64,000 bases of DNA. Source: Nonlabens dokdonensis DSW-6 (GTDB taxonomy: Bacteria > Bacteroidota > Bacteroidia > Flavobacteriales > Flavobacteriaceae). The stretch is from NCBI RefSeq assembly GCF_000332115.1, contig NC_020156.1:930001-994000 (forward strand), in the 5' to 3' direction. Below the pieces are notes generated by a model, which had not been told where the DNA came from, did no database searches, and worked only from the letters and a program-made list of their open reading frames with translations. Shown here piece by piece: positions 54,246 to 61,798 of this stretch (positions are counted from its first letter, which is position 1; every line of letters begins with the position of its first letter). The position numbers and the translations under genes are program-made.

Positions 54246-54782
54246 ATGAAATATATTACATTACTTTTTGCTCTAGCTATTACATTAACCGCTTGTGAAG
54301 GACCTCAAGGACCTCCAGGATTTGATGGCTTTGATGGTGCCGATGGAGTTAATGTCGTTGCACAATCCTTTGAATCGACAGTAGACTTTTTTGCTCCAGA
54401 TTATGAAGTGCTTATAGATTACCCTGCAAATATTACCGTATTTCCAGATGATATGACATTAGTTTATATTCTTTGGGATCAGGTACCAGGAAATAATGGT
54501 GGGCTTGTTGATGTATGGAGGTTATTACCTCAAACTATTTACACCAACTTCGGTGAATTTCAATACAATTATGACGCGACTAATGGAGATGCACGCATTT
54601 TCATTGATGCACCGGCAAGTACAGATCTGAGTCAACTAGCGCCAGGAGATATTTCTAATCAAACTTTCAGAATAGTCATTCTTCCAGTAGAATTACAATC
54701 CAGCACTTTAGATGTAACAAATTATGATGAGGTAATGAGTATTTCAGGATTACAACAAAAAGATATTATCAAAATCGATTAA
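54246..54782 (+). CDS. Lipoprotein with short collagen-like segment
   Basis: A 178-residue lipoprotein (MKYITLLFALAITLTAC, Cys 17) followed at once by a short Gly-X-Y run (EGPQGPPGFDGFDGADGVN), then a beta-rich domain of about 140 residues (VDFFAPDYEVLIDYPANITVFPDDMTLVYILWDQ, FGEFQYNYDATNGDARIFIDAP). Small proteins of this shape are common in flavobacteria. Function unknown. A terminator lies between it and the convergent HAD gene. Confidence 0.7.
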   Translation: MKYITLLFALAITLTACEGPQGPPGFDGFDGADGVNVVAQSFESTVDFFAPDYEVLIDYPANITVFPDDMTLVYILWDQVPGNNGGLVDVWRLLPQTIYTNFGEFQYNYDATNGDARIFIDAPASTDLSQLAPGDISNQTFRIVILPVELQSSTLDVTNYDEVMSISGLQQKDIIKID

Positions 54783-54800
54783 TAATAATGATTTTTGAAG

Positions 54801-54830
54801 AAGGCGGCTCCTTTAATTAGGGCTGCCTTT
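54801..54830. terminator. Bidirectional terminator between convergent genes
   Basis: AAGGCGGCT and GGCTGCCTT pair with G-U wobbles across a 12-nt loop, with a T run after 54828. It lies between stops at 54782 (plus) and 54832 (minus). Confidence 0.75.
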
Positions 54831-54831
54831 T

Positions 54832-55635
54832 TTATGTGTTTTCTTCTAACCAGATCGCTACGCCGTCTTTTTTATGATGCGCTGTTATGTAAGCAGCTGC
54901 TTTTTTAACTTCGTCTCTTCCGTTTTCTACAGCAACTCCATAACCTACCGCCTTCAACATATCAGTATCGTTATAATTATCGCCAAAGGCTACTACATTT
55001 TTCATTGCTATATCAGGAAACCTGAATTCCAGCAATTTCCTCAAGGCGACTTCTTTTGACGTTCCTTTAGGCGTGATTTCTGTGTAGGTATTTTTAGATC
55101 TGTATAAATGTACTTTTGAGGTGAGTTCTTTTTCCGCTTTCGCGAAAGCGAGATCCATTCCATCTTCATCACCCATGAACATCACTTTATGCGCGTTTCC
55201 CTTTTCTGATGTTTCTTTAAGATAATCTAAGGTCACAGCAGTGGATTGCACCGTAGGATGAACTCTAGTATTATTAATCTCTCTATTTGCCCAATGGTCC
55301 AAAGCAGGCACAAACCATTCTTCATTGCGGTAAAAAGCTACATGAAGTCCATGCTCTTCACCTATAGCAGCCAGCGCTTGCACCTCATCAAATGGAATCC
55401 CTAGCTCAAAAAGAACCTCATCACCATGCAGCACTAACGCACCGTTATAGCAAATAATAGCTTCACCCATAATGTCTAAAGCATCTTGCAAATAATACAT
55501 TGCTTGAGGCATGCGAGCAGAAATCAGAATTTTAGGAATAGTTAGTTCTTTTAACGTCTTGATCGTACGATGCGACAAAAACCTGTTTTCATCTAGTAGT
55601 GTCCCGTCTATATCTGTTGCAAAAAGTTGTATCAT
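54832..55635 (-). CDS. Cof-type HAD-superfamily hydrolase
   Basis: A 267-residue HAD IIB hydrolase: motif I ATDIDGTLLDENRFLS, motif II ILISARM, motif III Lys, and motif IV VVAFGDNYNDTDMLKAVGYGVAVEN. Dephosphorylates a small phosphometabolite; substrate unknown. A perfect palindrome (55135-55150) is read as AFAKA (DLAFAKAEKELTSKV). The TATATTTG promoter ends 4 bp before the ATG, predicting a leaderless mRNA, with the same 15-bp arrangement as the gene at 39782. Confidence 0.9.
   Translation of the reverse strand: MIQLFATDIDGTLLDENRFLSHRTIKTLKELTIPKILISARMPQAMYYLQDALDIMGEAIICYNGALVLHGDEVLFELGIPFDEVQALAAIGEEHGLHVAFYRNEEWFVPALDHWANREINNTRVHPTVQSTAVTLDYLKETSEKGNAHKVMFMGDEDGMDLAFAKAEKELTSKVHLYRSKNTYTEITPKGTSKEVALRKLLEFRFPDIAMKNVVAFGDNYNDTDMLKAVGYGVAVENGRDEVKKAAAYITAHHKKDGVAIWLEENT
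55135..55150. repeat. 16-bp palindrome (copy 13, in HAD hydrolase gene)
   Basis: Perfect copy read as AFAKA. Confidence 0.97.
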
Positions 55636-55639
55636 AGAT

Positions 55640-55647
55640 CAAATATA
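55640..55647 (-). promoter_or_regulatory. -7 element (TATATTTG) giving a leaderless mRNA
   Basis: TATATTTG-ATCT-ATG on the minus strand; identical 15 bases precede the gene at 39782. Confidence 0.6.
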
Positions 55648-55859
55648 GATACTATTAAAGAAATGCCTTGCAAGTGTAAAAAAATCAGGTTAAATGGAAA
55701 AATGATTTCAAAGCGCGATCATCACTTATTTATTTCATTTTCATCTTATTAGAAAAGGTATTTTAAGTAGACCAGTTACAGCTATTTGAGCCGAGTAAAA
55801 AATAATCGCTTTTTTTTGAAAAAAAATTCAAAAACTCTTGTCTATTCATAAATGAAAAG
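55648..55859. other. AT-rich intergenic region before tRNA-Asp
   Basis: About 210 bp with runs of A and T (including TTTTTTTTGAAAAAAAA near 55810) and no ORF or RNA gene I can recognise. The right end carries the tRNA promoter. Confidence 0.6.
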
Positions 55860-55867
55860 TATATTTG
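55860..55867 (+). promoter_or_regulatory. Promoter of tRNA-Asp (-33 TTG, -7 TATATTTG)
   Basis: TATATTTG at 55860-55867, with TTG 19 nt upstream of it, is a textbook Bacteroidota housekeeping promoter. The predicted transcript starts about 40 nt before the tRNA. Confidence 0.8.
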
Positions 55868-55912
55868 CATCCGCTAACGCAGAAATGTATTAGTGTCGTT
55901 CTATAAGAACAC

Positions 55913-55986
55913 GGTCTGGTAGTTCAGTTGGTTAGAATGCCTGCCTGTCACGCAGGAGGTCGCGAGTTCGAGTCTCGTCCAGACCG
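55913..55986 (+). tRNA. tRNA-Asp (anticodon GTC)
   Basis: 74-nt tRNA: acceptor arms GGTCTGG (55913-55919) and CCAGACC (55979-55985) with discriminator G; D arm with GTTGGTTAGA; anticodon stem CCTGC/GCAGG with loop CTGTCAC and anticodon GTC at 55947-55949; T loop GTTCGAGTC. No encoded CCA. A single tRNA with its own promoter and an unusually long 3' trailer before the terminator. Confidence 0.97.
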
Positions 55987-56073
55987 CTATACTTTTTTAA
56001 GTATGCAAATCAAGTTGTGTGTCCTCAGAAATACTTGAGGATTTGAGAAGGTGTCAACAGACACTTTTTGAGA
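55987..56073 (+). other. tRNA-Asp 3' trailer with nested hairpins
   Basis: Between the tRNA end and the terminator lie about 87 nt with two short hairpins: TCCTCA-(7 nt)-TTGAGGA near 56022-56042 and GTGTC-AACA-GACAC near 56051-56064. No ORF. The trailer is probably removed by RNase processing, but a stable small RNA is possible. Confidence 0.4.
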
Positions 56074-56101
56074 AGCTTTTCCGAACAGGAGAGGCTTTTT
56101 T
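56074..56101 (+). terminator. Intrinsic terminator of the tRNA-Asp transcript
   Basis: AGCTTTTCC (56074-56082) and GGAGAGGCT (56088-56096) pair over nine positions with two G-U, loop of 5, followed by a T tract. Confidence 0.85.
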
Positions 56102-56200
56102 GTTTTAGGGAAGTTTTGAAACTTATTTATCTTGAGTACGCAATTTTTCCAAAAACCTCAAATGTTCTCGTATCACAAAATCACAATTAAATTAATACCG

Positions 56201-56208
56201 TAGCTTTG
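56201..56208 (+). promoter_or_regulatory. -7 element (TAGCTTTG) of the DUF1624 gene
   Basis: TAGCTTTG matches TAnnTTTG; the start codon is only 11 bp downstream (GTG 56220) or 20 bp (TTG 56229). Confidence 0.5.
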
Positions 56209-56219
56209 CGGTTTAAGAT

Positions 56220-57323
56220 GTGCTTTTTTTGAAACCAAACCGCTTATTCTTTATCGATGCCGTAAGAGCATTTGCTATTATCATGATGCTACAAGGGCAT
56301 TTTGTTGATACGCTTCTCGCAATAGAATATAGAGATGACGGTAATACTGTATTTCAAGTATGGGGATACTTCAGAGGTATTACAGCTCCTACATTTTTTA
56401 CAATTTCTGGAATCATTTTCACCTATCTATTAATGAGGTCTAAAAAAAATGGAACTAGTGGTAAACGTATTAAAAAAGGTATCACACGAGGCATCATGCT
56501 TATTGCAATAGGATATGCGCTTAGAGCACCAGTTTTTGATTGGATTCAGGGAGATTTTAAAGACTATTTTCTAATTGTAGACGTGCTACAATGTATAGGT
56601 TTATCACTATTAATAACCGTTTTAATTTATCTGGCTACTTTCAAGAAATCTGCTGTGTTTTCTTTTATTATGTTTTGTCTCGCAAGTACTGTATTTCTAT
56701 GTGAACCCTTATATCGTTCTTTAGACCTTTATGATACTCCATTATTTATAGCTAATTATTTTTCTAAATCTAATGGTTCTGTGTTTACGATCATACCGTG
56801 GTTTGGTTATACGGCGTACGGAGCATTTATTGCTACCTTATTTTACGGCTTTCTAGAAAAACCCAGATTTAAAACGACCTTGATCACTGGATTAATCATT
56901 ATAGGAACTGCCCTGATCTGGAAGTCTTCCTGGTTTTTTAATTGGATTTATTTAAAAACCGATTTCCAATTGCTTAAAGACGTTGCCTATTACAATTACT
57001 TGTTTACTCGTTTAGGTAATGTACTTATCCTATTAGGACTGTTCTACTTATTAGAACGCTACATAAAACAAAGTTTAATATTAAAAATAGGACAAAAAAC
57101 GCTTTCTATTTATGTGATTCACTTTGTCATCATATATGGTAGTCTTACTGGAATAGGTTTACATCAAGTCATAGGTAAAACTTTGAATCCTTATCAAGCG
57201 ATTATAGGCGCTTTGTTATTTGTCACCACAGTTTGTGCGTTATCTCTTTATAGAGTGAAAACCAATCAATTTGTCTACAAACAGATTAGAAAATTATGGG
57301 ACGCTAGAGTTTCCTCTAGCTAA
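56220..57323 (+). CDS. DUF1624/heparan-alpha-glucosaminide N-acetyltransferase-like membrane protein
   Basis: A 367-residue membrane protein: FFIDAVRAFAIIMMLQGHFVDTLL at the N-terminus, with the invariant His in LQGHF, and about ten membrane segments (for example PTFFTISGIIFTYLLM, KGITRGIMLIAIGYALRAP). This is the HGSNAT/DUF1624 acyltransferase family, which moves acyl groups across a membrane to a sugar. No ATG fits the start: GTG at 56220 or TTG at 56229 (MKPNRLFFID) are the candidates, both close to the promoter element. The acceptor is unknown. Confidence 0.85.
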   Translation: MLFLKPNRLFFIDAVRAFAIIMMLQGHFVDTLLAIEYRDDGNTVFQVWGYFRGITAPTFFTISGIIFTYLLMRSKKNGTSGKRIKKGITRGIMLIAIGYALRAPVFDWIQGDFKDYFLIVDVLQCIGLSLLITVLIYLATFKKSAVFSFIMFCLASTVFLCEPLYRSLDLYDTPLFIANYFSKSNGSVFTIIPWFGYTAYGAFIATLFYGFLEKPRFKTTLITGLIIIGTALIWKSSWFFNWIYLKTDFQLLKDVAYYNYLFTRLGNVLILLGLFYLLERYIKQSLILKIGQKTLSIYVIHFVIIYGSLTGIGLHQVIGKTLNPYQAIIGALLFVTTVCALSLYRVKTNQFVYKQIRKLWDARVSSS

Positions 57324-57403
57324 TTCACTTATCCCTAAAAATCACCTTTTAACGATTTAACTTCAAGACGATGAATCAATTCATATAATTTATGATATCG
57401 CTT

Positions 57404-57411
57404 TAAATTTG
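57404..57411 (+). promoter_or_regulatory. -7 element (TAAATTTG) of the LEA-like lipoprotein gene
   Basis: TAAATTTG matches TAnnTTTG, 23 bp before the ATG at 57435. Confidence 0.6.
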
Positions 57412-57434
57412 TGTCGTAATTAAACAAATTAACC

Positions 57435-57905
57435 ATGAAAAAATTATTAGTTGGAGTTTTTGCTCTAGGATTAATCTTTACTACAAGTTGTAGAGAAGTA
57501 GAAGAAGGAATGGATGACGCAAAAGCCGGAATGGAAGAGGCTGGAGAGTCAATGAACGAGGCTGGAAAAGACCTTAAAGACGCTGCAAACGAAGGTGTTG
57601 AAAACATCAAAGATGGAGCTAAGGAAGCTGGTAAAGCAATGAACGAAGCTGGAAAGGATATGAAAGACGCAGCAAACGAAGGCGTTGAAAATATCAAAGA
57701 CGGAGCAAAAGAAGGAGCTGATGCCGTTAAAGGTGCTGCTAAAGATGGGATGGACGCTATGAAAGAAGCTGGCGAAAACATCAAAGGTGCTGCAAAAGAC
57801 GGCATGGACAAAGCTGGTAAAACAGTAGACGATGCTGCCGCAAAAACCAAAGCCGCTACCGATAAAGCTGCTGCAGATTTAAAAAATAAAATGAAAGGAA
57901 ACTAA
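57435..57905 (+). CDS. LEA-like repeat lipoprotein (YtxH/hydrophilin-type)
   Basis: A 156-residue precursor: signal MKKLLVGVFALGLIFTTSC with lipid Cys 19. The mature part is almost pure amphipathic repeat, rich in Ala, Lys, Glu, Gly and Asp, with 11-mer-like periodicity typical of group 3 LEA or YtxH-like proteins (AGKDMKDAANEGVENIKDGAKE). Two 29-residue units are nearly identical (57540-57626 and 57627-57713). Such proteins are unfolded when wet and helical when dry and are often induced by osmotic or desiccation stress. It has its own promoter and strong terminator. A long open frame on the opposite strand (57335-57850) is an artefact of the repeat. Confidence 0.8.
   Translation: MKKLLVGVFALGLIFTTSCREVEEGMDDAKAGMEEAGESMNEAGKDLKDAANEGVENIKDGAKEAGKAMNEAGKDMKDAANEGVENIKDGAKEGADAVKGAAKDGMDAMKEAGENIKGAAKDGMDKAGKTVDDAAAKTKAATDKAAADLKNKMKGN
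57540..57713 (+). repeat. Two 87-bp tandem repeats in the LEA-like gene
   Basis: Two head-to-tail 87-bp units, each encoding 29 residues (AGxxMNEAGKDxKDAANEGV, then ENIKDGAKE), followed by decayed partial units. Confidence 0.8.
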
Positions 57906-57930
57906 AATTATTTTTCTTTCCCCAACTTAA

Positions 57931-57954
57931 AAACCGCTGTAGAGCGGTTTTTTT
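57931..57954 (+). terminator. Intrinsic terminator after LEA-like gene
   Basis: AAACCGCT (57931-57938) and AGCGGTTT (57943-57950) form an 8-bp GC-containing stem with a 4-nt loop followed by a T tract. Confidence 0.9.
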
Positions 57955-57990
57955 GTGTTCTATTTTAAGGCTATATGAATTTAATAGCTC

Positions 57991-58671
57991 CTAAAGAATA
58001 TTATAGTATCCTGCCATTTGATATAGAAAAAGTAATACACCAGCAATGATTAAGTAGATATTACAGGCTTTATAAAAAGCTTGATAACTACTTTTTTTCT
58101 TCCATAATCTAATTAATAAAACAATAGGTATTAAAGCTATTATTTGCCCTAACTCTACTCCTAGATTAAAACTTAAAATCTTTAAAAGAACTTGATCAGT
58201 TCCCATATCAAAAGATTGCAATCGTGTAGAAAGCCCCATTCCATGAATCAATCCGAATAATAAAACCATCAAGAATAAATTAGGTGCTTTTACATTAAAA
58301 TACCTTTCAAAACCTTTTAAGTTCTCAAAACCTTTATACAGCACGCTTAGACCTATGATTGCATCTATGATGTGTTCGTTTACCTGAATTTCCATAAACG
58401 TAGCTCCTATAAGCATAATGCTATGGCCTATGGTAAATACCGTAATGAACTTTAAAATATCCTTGATGCTTTTTAAAAAGAAAATAACTCCAGCAAGAAA
58501 CAACAAATGATCGTAACCAGTAACCATGTGTTTGGCTCCTACCCATATATAAGATAGTAAACCGCCGTTGTTGAGTATTTCTTGATCTCCTGAACTGACA
58601 TCGTGAGCAAATACAACAACAGGAATAAAAAATAAACCAAGTGAAAGTAATAGTTTGGGATTCTTAAACAT
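57991..58671 (-). CDS. HupE/UreJ-family membrane metal transporter
   Basis: A 226-residue protein with a signal-like N-terminus and six or seven membrane segments. The signature HxxxGYDHLLFL (MVTGYDHLLFLAGVIFFL), FTIGHSIMLIGA and LFGLIHGMGLS carry the conserved His residues of HupE/UreJ_2 permeases, which move Ni, Co or related divalent metals. It lies 1 bp downstream of a His-rich DUF4198 gene, so the two act as a unit in metal uptake; the metal is not determined. Confidence 0.88.
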   Translation of the reverse strand: MFKNPKLLLSLGLFFIPVVVFAHDVSSGDQEILNNGGLLSYIWVGAKHMVTGYDHLLFLAGVIFFLKSIKDILKFITVFTIGHSIMLIGATFMEIQVNEHIIDAIIGLSVLYKGFENLKGFERYFNVKAPNLFLMVLLFGLIHGMGLSTRLQSFDMGTDQVLLKILSFNLGVELGQIIALIPIVLLIRLWKKKSSYQAFYKACNIYLIIAGVLLFLYQMAGYYNIL

Positions 58672-58672
58672 C

Positions 58673-59701
58673 TTATTTTTTCCTGTTAAACAAAAAGAAA
58701 AGAATTCCTACGAGAACAAAACTCCCGATCCAAAACACATAAGAAGGAATGCCGCCTTCTTCATGATCATGATGATCATGCTTTGCAGTGTCGTGACTGT
58801 GGCTTGCATTATCGTGGCTATGATCGCTAGTTCCTGCTTGAAAAGTAAGCGTCGCCCAATTGGACTCATGAGTGAGCCCTTCTATAGCTGACTTTTCCAT
58901 GTGAATGGTTTTAAGAAACCATACGCCGCTAGAATCTAGGTTAAATTTAACGATTCCATTCTTATCTGTACGTACTTCTTTTAGGTCATCATGAGAATGT
59001 TCTTTTCCTGCGTTATCGTCATGTGAATGCTCTTCACCACCGTCATGAGAATGTGTTCCATTTGCGGCGTGTTGATGATCCTCTTTATTACCGATAAGAA
59101 CCAACTGATTTTTAAGAGGTTTTCCTCTCAATAGCAAACGTACTTGAAGATCATGACCTGCATGGATCTCATAAGGGTTTTCTAAGGGTACAAATTCAAT
59201 AGGGTAACCCATAACTGTTTTCCAGTCCTCGCTCTTATCATTTCCTACTTGAAAAATAGTCTTCACATGCTTAGAGTACTTCTCAACCGCATCTTGATCA
59301 AGCTCGTTGTTATCTTTTCTATATTGAAGCATATCTACAACTCCATCGTGATCCAGATAGTTGTTAAACCGCTCGGCCTCCATTTCTATGTTTCTAGGTG
59401 CCGTAGAAACTCCAGCAATCCAAGTTCCAGATTTTCCCGTGGTGAAATCTAAGTAAGTGCTCAAGTCTTTTTCAAACCATTGTGTAGAATCTACCTCTGT
59501 ACGTTGACCGTTTCCTACTAGGCTCACATCCAGCATTCTGTTGCGATCGATGGTATTTTCACTGTTTTCAAAAGTCCCATTTACTAATTCTATAACAGCT
59601 GGCGTTTCTGGCTCAAGAAAGTAGTTATCTAATTTCAAGAACATGTCGTGGCTGCACAGCAAAAGAATAGCAACGGCACCTAAAAGTATTTTCTTATTCA
59701 T
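58673..59701 (-). CDS. DUF4198 periplasmic metal-binding protein with His-rich regions
   Basis: A 342-residue protein: N-terminal signal/anchor (MNKKILLGAVAILLLCSHDMFLKLDNYFLEP), a DUF4198 domain (LFLKLDNYFLEPETPAVIELVNGTF, and GxPLxxQLVLIGN with downstream Asn-rich turns), two His-rich stretches (residues about 215-240, HSHDGGEEHSHDD, and 293-315, HSHDNASHSHDTAKHDHHDH) and a C-terminal membrane segment ending in LFNRKK. The CSHDMFLKL start is typical of the family in these bacteria. The His/Asp stretches should bind Ni, Co, Zn or Cu. It is translated just before the HupE-type permease. Confidence 0.88.
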   Translation of the reverse strand: MNKKILLGAVAILLLCSHDMFLKLDNYFLEPETPAVIELVNGTFENSENTIDRNRMLDVSLVGNGQRTEVDSTQWFEKDLSTYLDFTTGKSGTWIAGVSTAPRNIEMEAERFNNYLDHDGVVDMLQYRKDNNELDQDAVEKYSKHVKTIFQVGNDKSEDWKTVMGYPIEFVPLENPYEIHAGHDLQVRLLLRGKPLKNQLVLIGNKEDHQHAANGTHSHDGGEEHSHDDNAGKEHSHDDLKEVRTDKNGIVKFNLDSSGVWFLKTIHMEKSAIEGLTHESNWATLTFQAGTSDHSHDNASHSHDTAKHDHHDHEEGGIPSYVFWIGSFVLVGILFFLFNRKK

Positions 59702-59873
59702 AATGTTTGATAAAAGTCCTAAAAGACAATTTAAAACAAATATGAGATAAATGCCCTTTTTGGCTTCTAAGCCAGTATCAAATTAGGAATATTATAACAT
59801 AAGAGCCTATTTTAATAGAAGATTTCATTTTAATGAAGAGATGATTTAATTTTTAAAGACTTTATGTAGATTC

Positions 59874-59889
59874 CGCTTTCGCGAAAGCG
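59874..59889. repeat. 16-bp palindrome (copy 14, intergenic; 24-bp extended dyad)
   Basis: Perfect copy with dyad symmetry over 24 bp (59870-59893). Lies 63 bp after the stop of the 76-residue gene (59953) and upstream of the DUF4198 gene. Confidence 0.97.
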
Positions 59890-59952
59890 GAATTGTAACA
59901 AACATCTTTCACAAAAAATAAAACTTGAACTACAACCTTCTATATATTTCTT

Positions 59953-60183
59953 TCAATGCAACTCTTCACATTCATAACCTAAACGTTTAATGTTTTTAAT
60001 GATATCTCTAGTAAAAATGGTATTTACCACCTCAAGCCTCAATATATTTTCCCAATCTTCTAAATCTAGATTCCAAGAAAAAATCGCTTTATGATTATTT
60101 AAATAATGGGTAACAATCTTAATATCTTTTTCACTTTCTATAGATGTCCTAAAAACAAGTACAGTAGGCTCAGGGAATTCCAT
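59953..60183 (-). CDS. Small ferredoxin-fold (HMA-like) protein without metal cysteines
   Basis: A 76-residue cytoplasmic protein. TVLVFRTSIESEKDIKIVTHYLNNHKAIFSWNLDLEDWENILRLE then TRDIIKNIKRLGYECEEL follows the beta-alpha-beta-beta-alpha-beta order of the heavy-metal-associated fold, but it has no CxxC motif; a single Cys near the C-terminus. Similar small proteins are common in flavobacteria and uncharacterised. It lies 26 bp downstream of the membrane gene at 60210 and so may share its ECF-type promoter. Confidence 0.65.
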   Translation of the reverse strand: MEFPEPTVLVFRTSIESEKDIKIVTHYLNNHKAIFSWNLDLEDWENILRLEVVNTIFTRDIIKNIKRLGYECEELH

Positions 60184-60209
60184 AAATTAGAGGTATTAAT
60201 AAACGTTTT

Positions 60210-60704
60210 TTAACTTTTCAGAGCCTTTTTATTGGCCAACAAACGATAGAAAATATAAATATGACTTAAGAAAACAACTAATCCATAGGTAATAAAAACT
60301 AACCAGATGGTACCTAAGTCATATTCATAAAGTTTTAAAGAGAAAAATTGAGGAAAAGCAGTAATCAAATCTGCAAATCCGACTATATTAAATATCCATA
60401 TAAAAGGAATAGCATATTTCCAGCGGTTTTTTAAGGCAAAAACTCCTATAATTGCCAGAATTGAGGTAGCCATGTCCCATAAACCAACAGTCGTTAAAAA
60501 GTCGGTTGGAAATCCAGAATAGAATTGCTCTTTTGCCATAAAAGTGAGGCCTAAGTACCTGAATGTATTTATAAAAACAAGCGGCAACAATGAATTATAA
60601 AATGATAAATGCTCCAGCCGTGGTTGTATCCAGATTTTAAATCCTAGAATAATACTTATAGCTCCAAGAATAGCTTGCGCGTTGATAATTATGAAATTGT
60701 CCAT
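60210..60704 (-). CDS. Four-helix membrane protein of the ECF-type regulon
   Basis: A 164-residue membrane protein with four to five hydrophobic segments (NAQAILGAISIILGFKIWI, LLPLVFINTFRYLGL, WDMATSILAIIGVFAL, YAIPFIWIFNIVGFADLITA, IWLVFITYGLVVFLSHIYIFY). No family recognised with confidence; the layout resembles small DoxX/DUF4345-type proteins. Start: ATG 60704 (MDNFII) rather than GTG 60710. Its promoter region contains a two-block element identical to that in front of the sigma factor operon 2.5 kb away, so it is probably controlled by that sigma factor. Confidence 0.7.
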   Translation of the reverse strand: MDNFIIINAQAILGAISIILGFKIWIQPRLEHLSFYNSLLPLVFINTFRYLGLTFMAKEQFYSGFPTDFLTTVGLWDMATSILAIIGVFALKNRWKYAIPFIWIFNIVGFADLITAFPQFFSLKLYEYDLGTIWLVFITYGLVVFLSHIYIFYRLLANKKALKS

Positions 60705-60744
60705 TTGCACGTAGATTGAGTTGTTTGAAATTTGTTTCTATTAC

Positions 60745-60777
60745 TTAGACAGCAACTAACTCTATGTGTAAAGACTT
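60745..60777 (-). promoter_or_regulatory. Putative ECF-sigma promoter, copy A
   Basis: On the minus strand AAGTCTTTACACAT (60764-60777), 9-nt spacer, TGCTGTCTAA (60745-60754), then nTAATA. All 24 defined bases and the spacing are identical to copy B at 63236-63268, while the spacers differ. It is 41 bp before the start codon at 60704. Confidence 0.75.
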
Positions 60778-60887
60778 CATTTAAAAAAACAAATAAAAGA
60801 TTCGTCTTGAGTGCTAGTAAAACCTATTCCTATTAAATGAGCCTCTAGAACATTTAAAACTTTTGGAAACTTAAATCGCTTGTAGAT

Positions 60888-61748
60888 TCACTCTTTAGAC
60901 TTGCTCAATTCTTTTAAAAAAGATAGGATCTCATCTTTCATGATTTCAGGGTTTTTCCATGCGAGCTCATGACCTACATCAGGAAATGTTTTTGTTCTCG
61001 CTTTCGCGAAAGCGCTATCGGTATAAACTAAATTTTCTACAGGAACAATATCGTCTGCATCGCCATGAAAATGTGCTATAGGAACAGTCACTTGAGGCCA
61101 ATCCTTTTCTATTTTTTGCAACTCTGCTGCGTGTACTTTTTTCTCATCTCCAGCGACACGATAACCTGTAGGAACGATCCATCTAGTCAGTTTCCACCGT
61201 GTAAAACGAGACGCCCAGATATCTTTTTCGATAGAAGGATCAATTGCAGCAGAAATCATGATAACTCCATCCACATTTTTATTAATCACAGCAATTCTAG
61301 CAGCAATAGGACCGCCATAAGAAGACCCAACAACTACCATATTTTTAAGGTTCAATTCTTCTAACAATCCATTGATAACAATGGCTTGTTGCTCGATAGA
61401 CGGTAATGCCTTGCCAAAACTCGTATAACCATATCCAGGACGATCTACGGCATATAAATTTGCTCGTGAGGCCAGTTCTTCATCTAATAAAAAGGCTTGC
61501 CACGCAACTAAGGAGCTAGGCGCTCCATGAATAAAGATAATATTGTACGTGTTGCCATCTTTAGATACCTTTTGCGCTCGTACTTTAAAATTAAGACTAT
61601 CCACTTGATGATAAACAAAACTGGTCTGGACATCGTTTTTTTGAAATGTCTGCAACATTTCTTTATCTGTTTTGCGGTATTGCAACACGGTACAAGAAGA
61701 AAAAAGTGTCATCACAAAAACAACAAAACAAGTTGTAAAAACTCGCAT
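60888..61748 (-). CDS. Alpha/beta-hydrolase lipoprotein
   Basis: A 286-residue hydrolase with lipoprotein signal (MRVFTTCFVVFVMTLFSSC, Cys 19) when started at ATG 61748. The alpha/beta-hydrolase core has IIFIHGAPSSLVAW (oxyanion region), nucleophile elbow VVGSSYGGP, acid in HFHGDADDIVP, and catalytic His in FPDVGHELAW. Substrate unknown. An upstream ATG at 61799 overlaps the stop of the sigma gene (TAATG) and would give translational coupling but would bury the lipobox, so 61748 is preferred. A perfect palindrome (60999-61014) is read as AFAKA (TDSAFAKARTKTF). Third gene of the sigma operon. Confidence 0.85.
   Translation of the reverse strand: MRVFTTCFVVFVMTLFSSCTVLQYRKTDKEMLQTFQKNDVQTSFVYHQVDSLNFKVRAQKVSKDGNTYNIIFIHGAPSSLVAWQAFLLDEELASRANLYAVDRPGYGYTSFGKALPSIEQQAIVINGLLEELNLKNMVVVGSSYGGPIAARIAVINKNVDGVIMISAAIDPSIEKDIWASRFTRWKLTRWIVPTGYRVAGDEKKVHAAELQKIEKDWPQVTVPIAHFHGDADDIVPVENLVYTDSAFAKARTKTFPDVGHELAWKNPEIMKDEILSFLKELSKSKE
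60999..61014. repeat. 16-bp palindrome (copy 15, in hydrolase gene)
   Basis: Perfect copy read as AFAKA, in the region before the catalytic His. Confidence 0.97.
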
Positions 61749-61798
61749 GGGTAGCTTTGATTGAGAACAAAAAATACTGATGTGTTGCGGTAAGGACA

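Noticed and set aside
57335..57850. Minus-strand protein opposite the LEA-like gene
   Set aside because: A low-complexity antisense frame produced by the Ala/Lys/Glu repeat of the real plus-strand gene; it has no promoter or plausible start.
59855..59866. Third copy of the ECF-type promoter
   Set aside because: On the minus strand only AAAGTCTTTA matches; the CACAT part and the TGCTGTCTAA block are missing.
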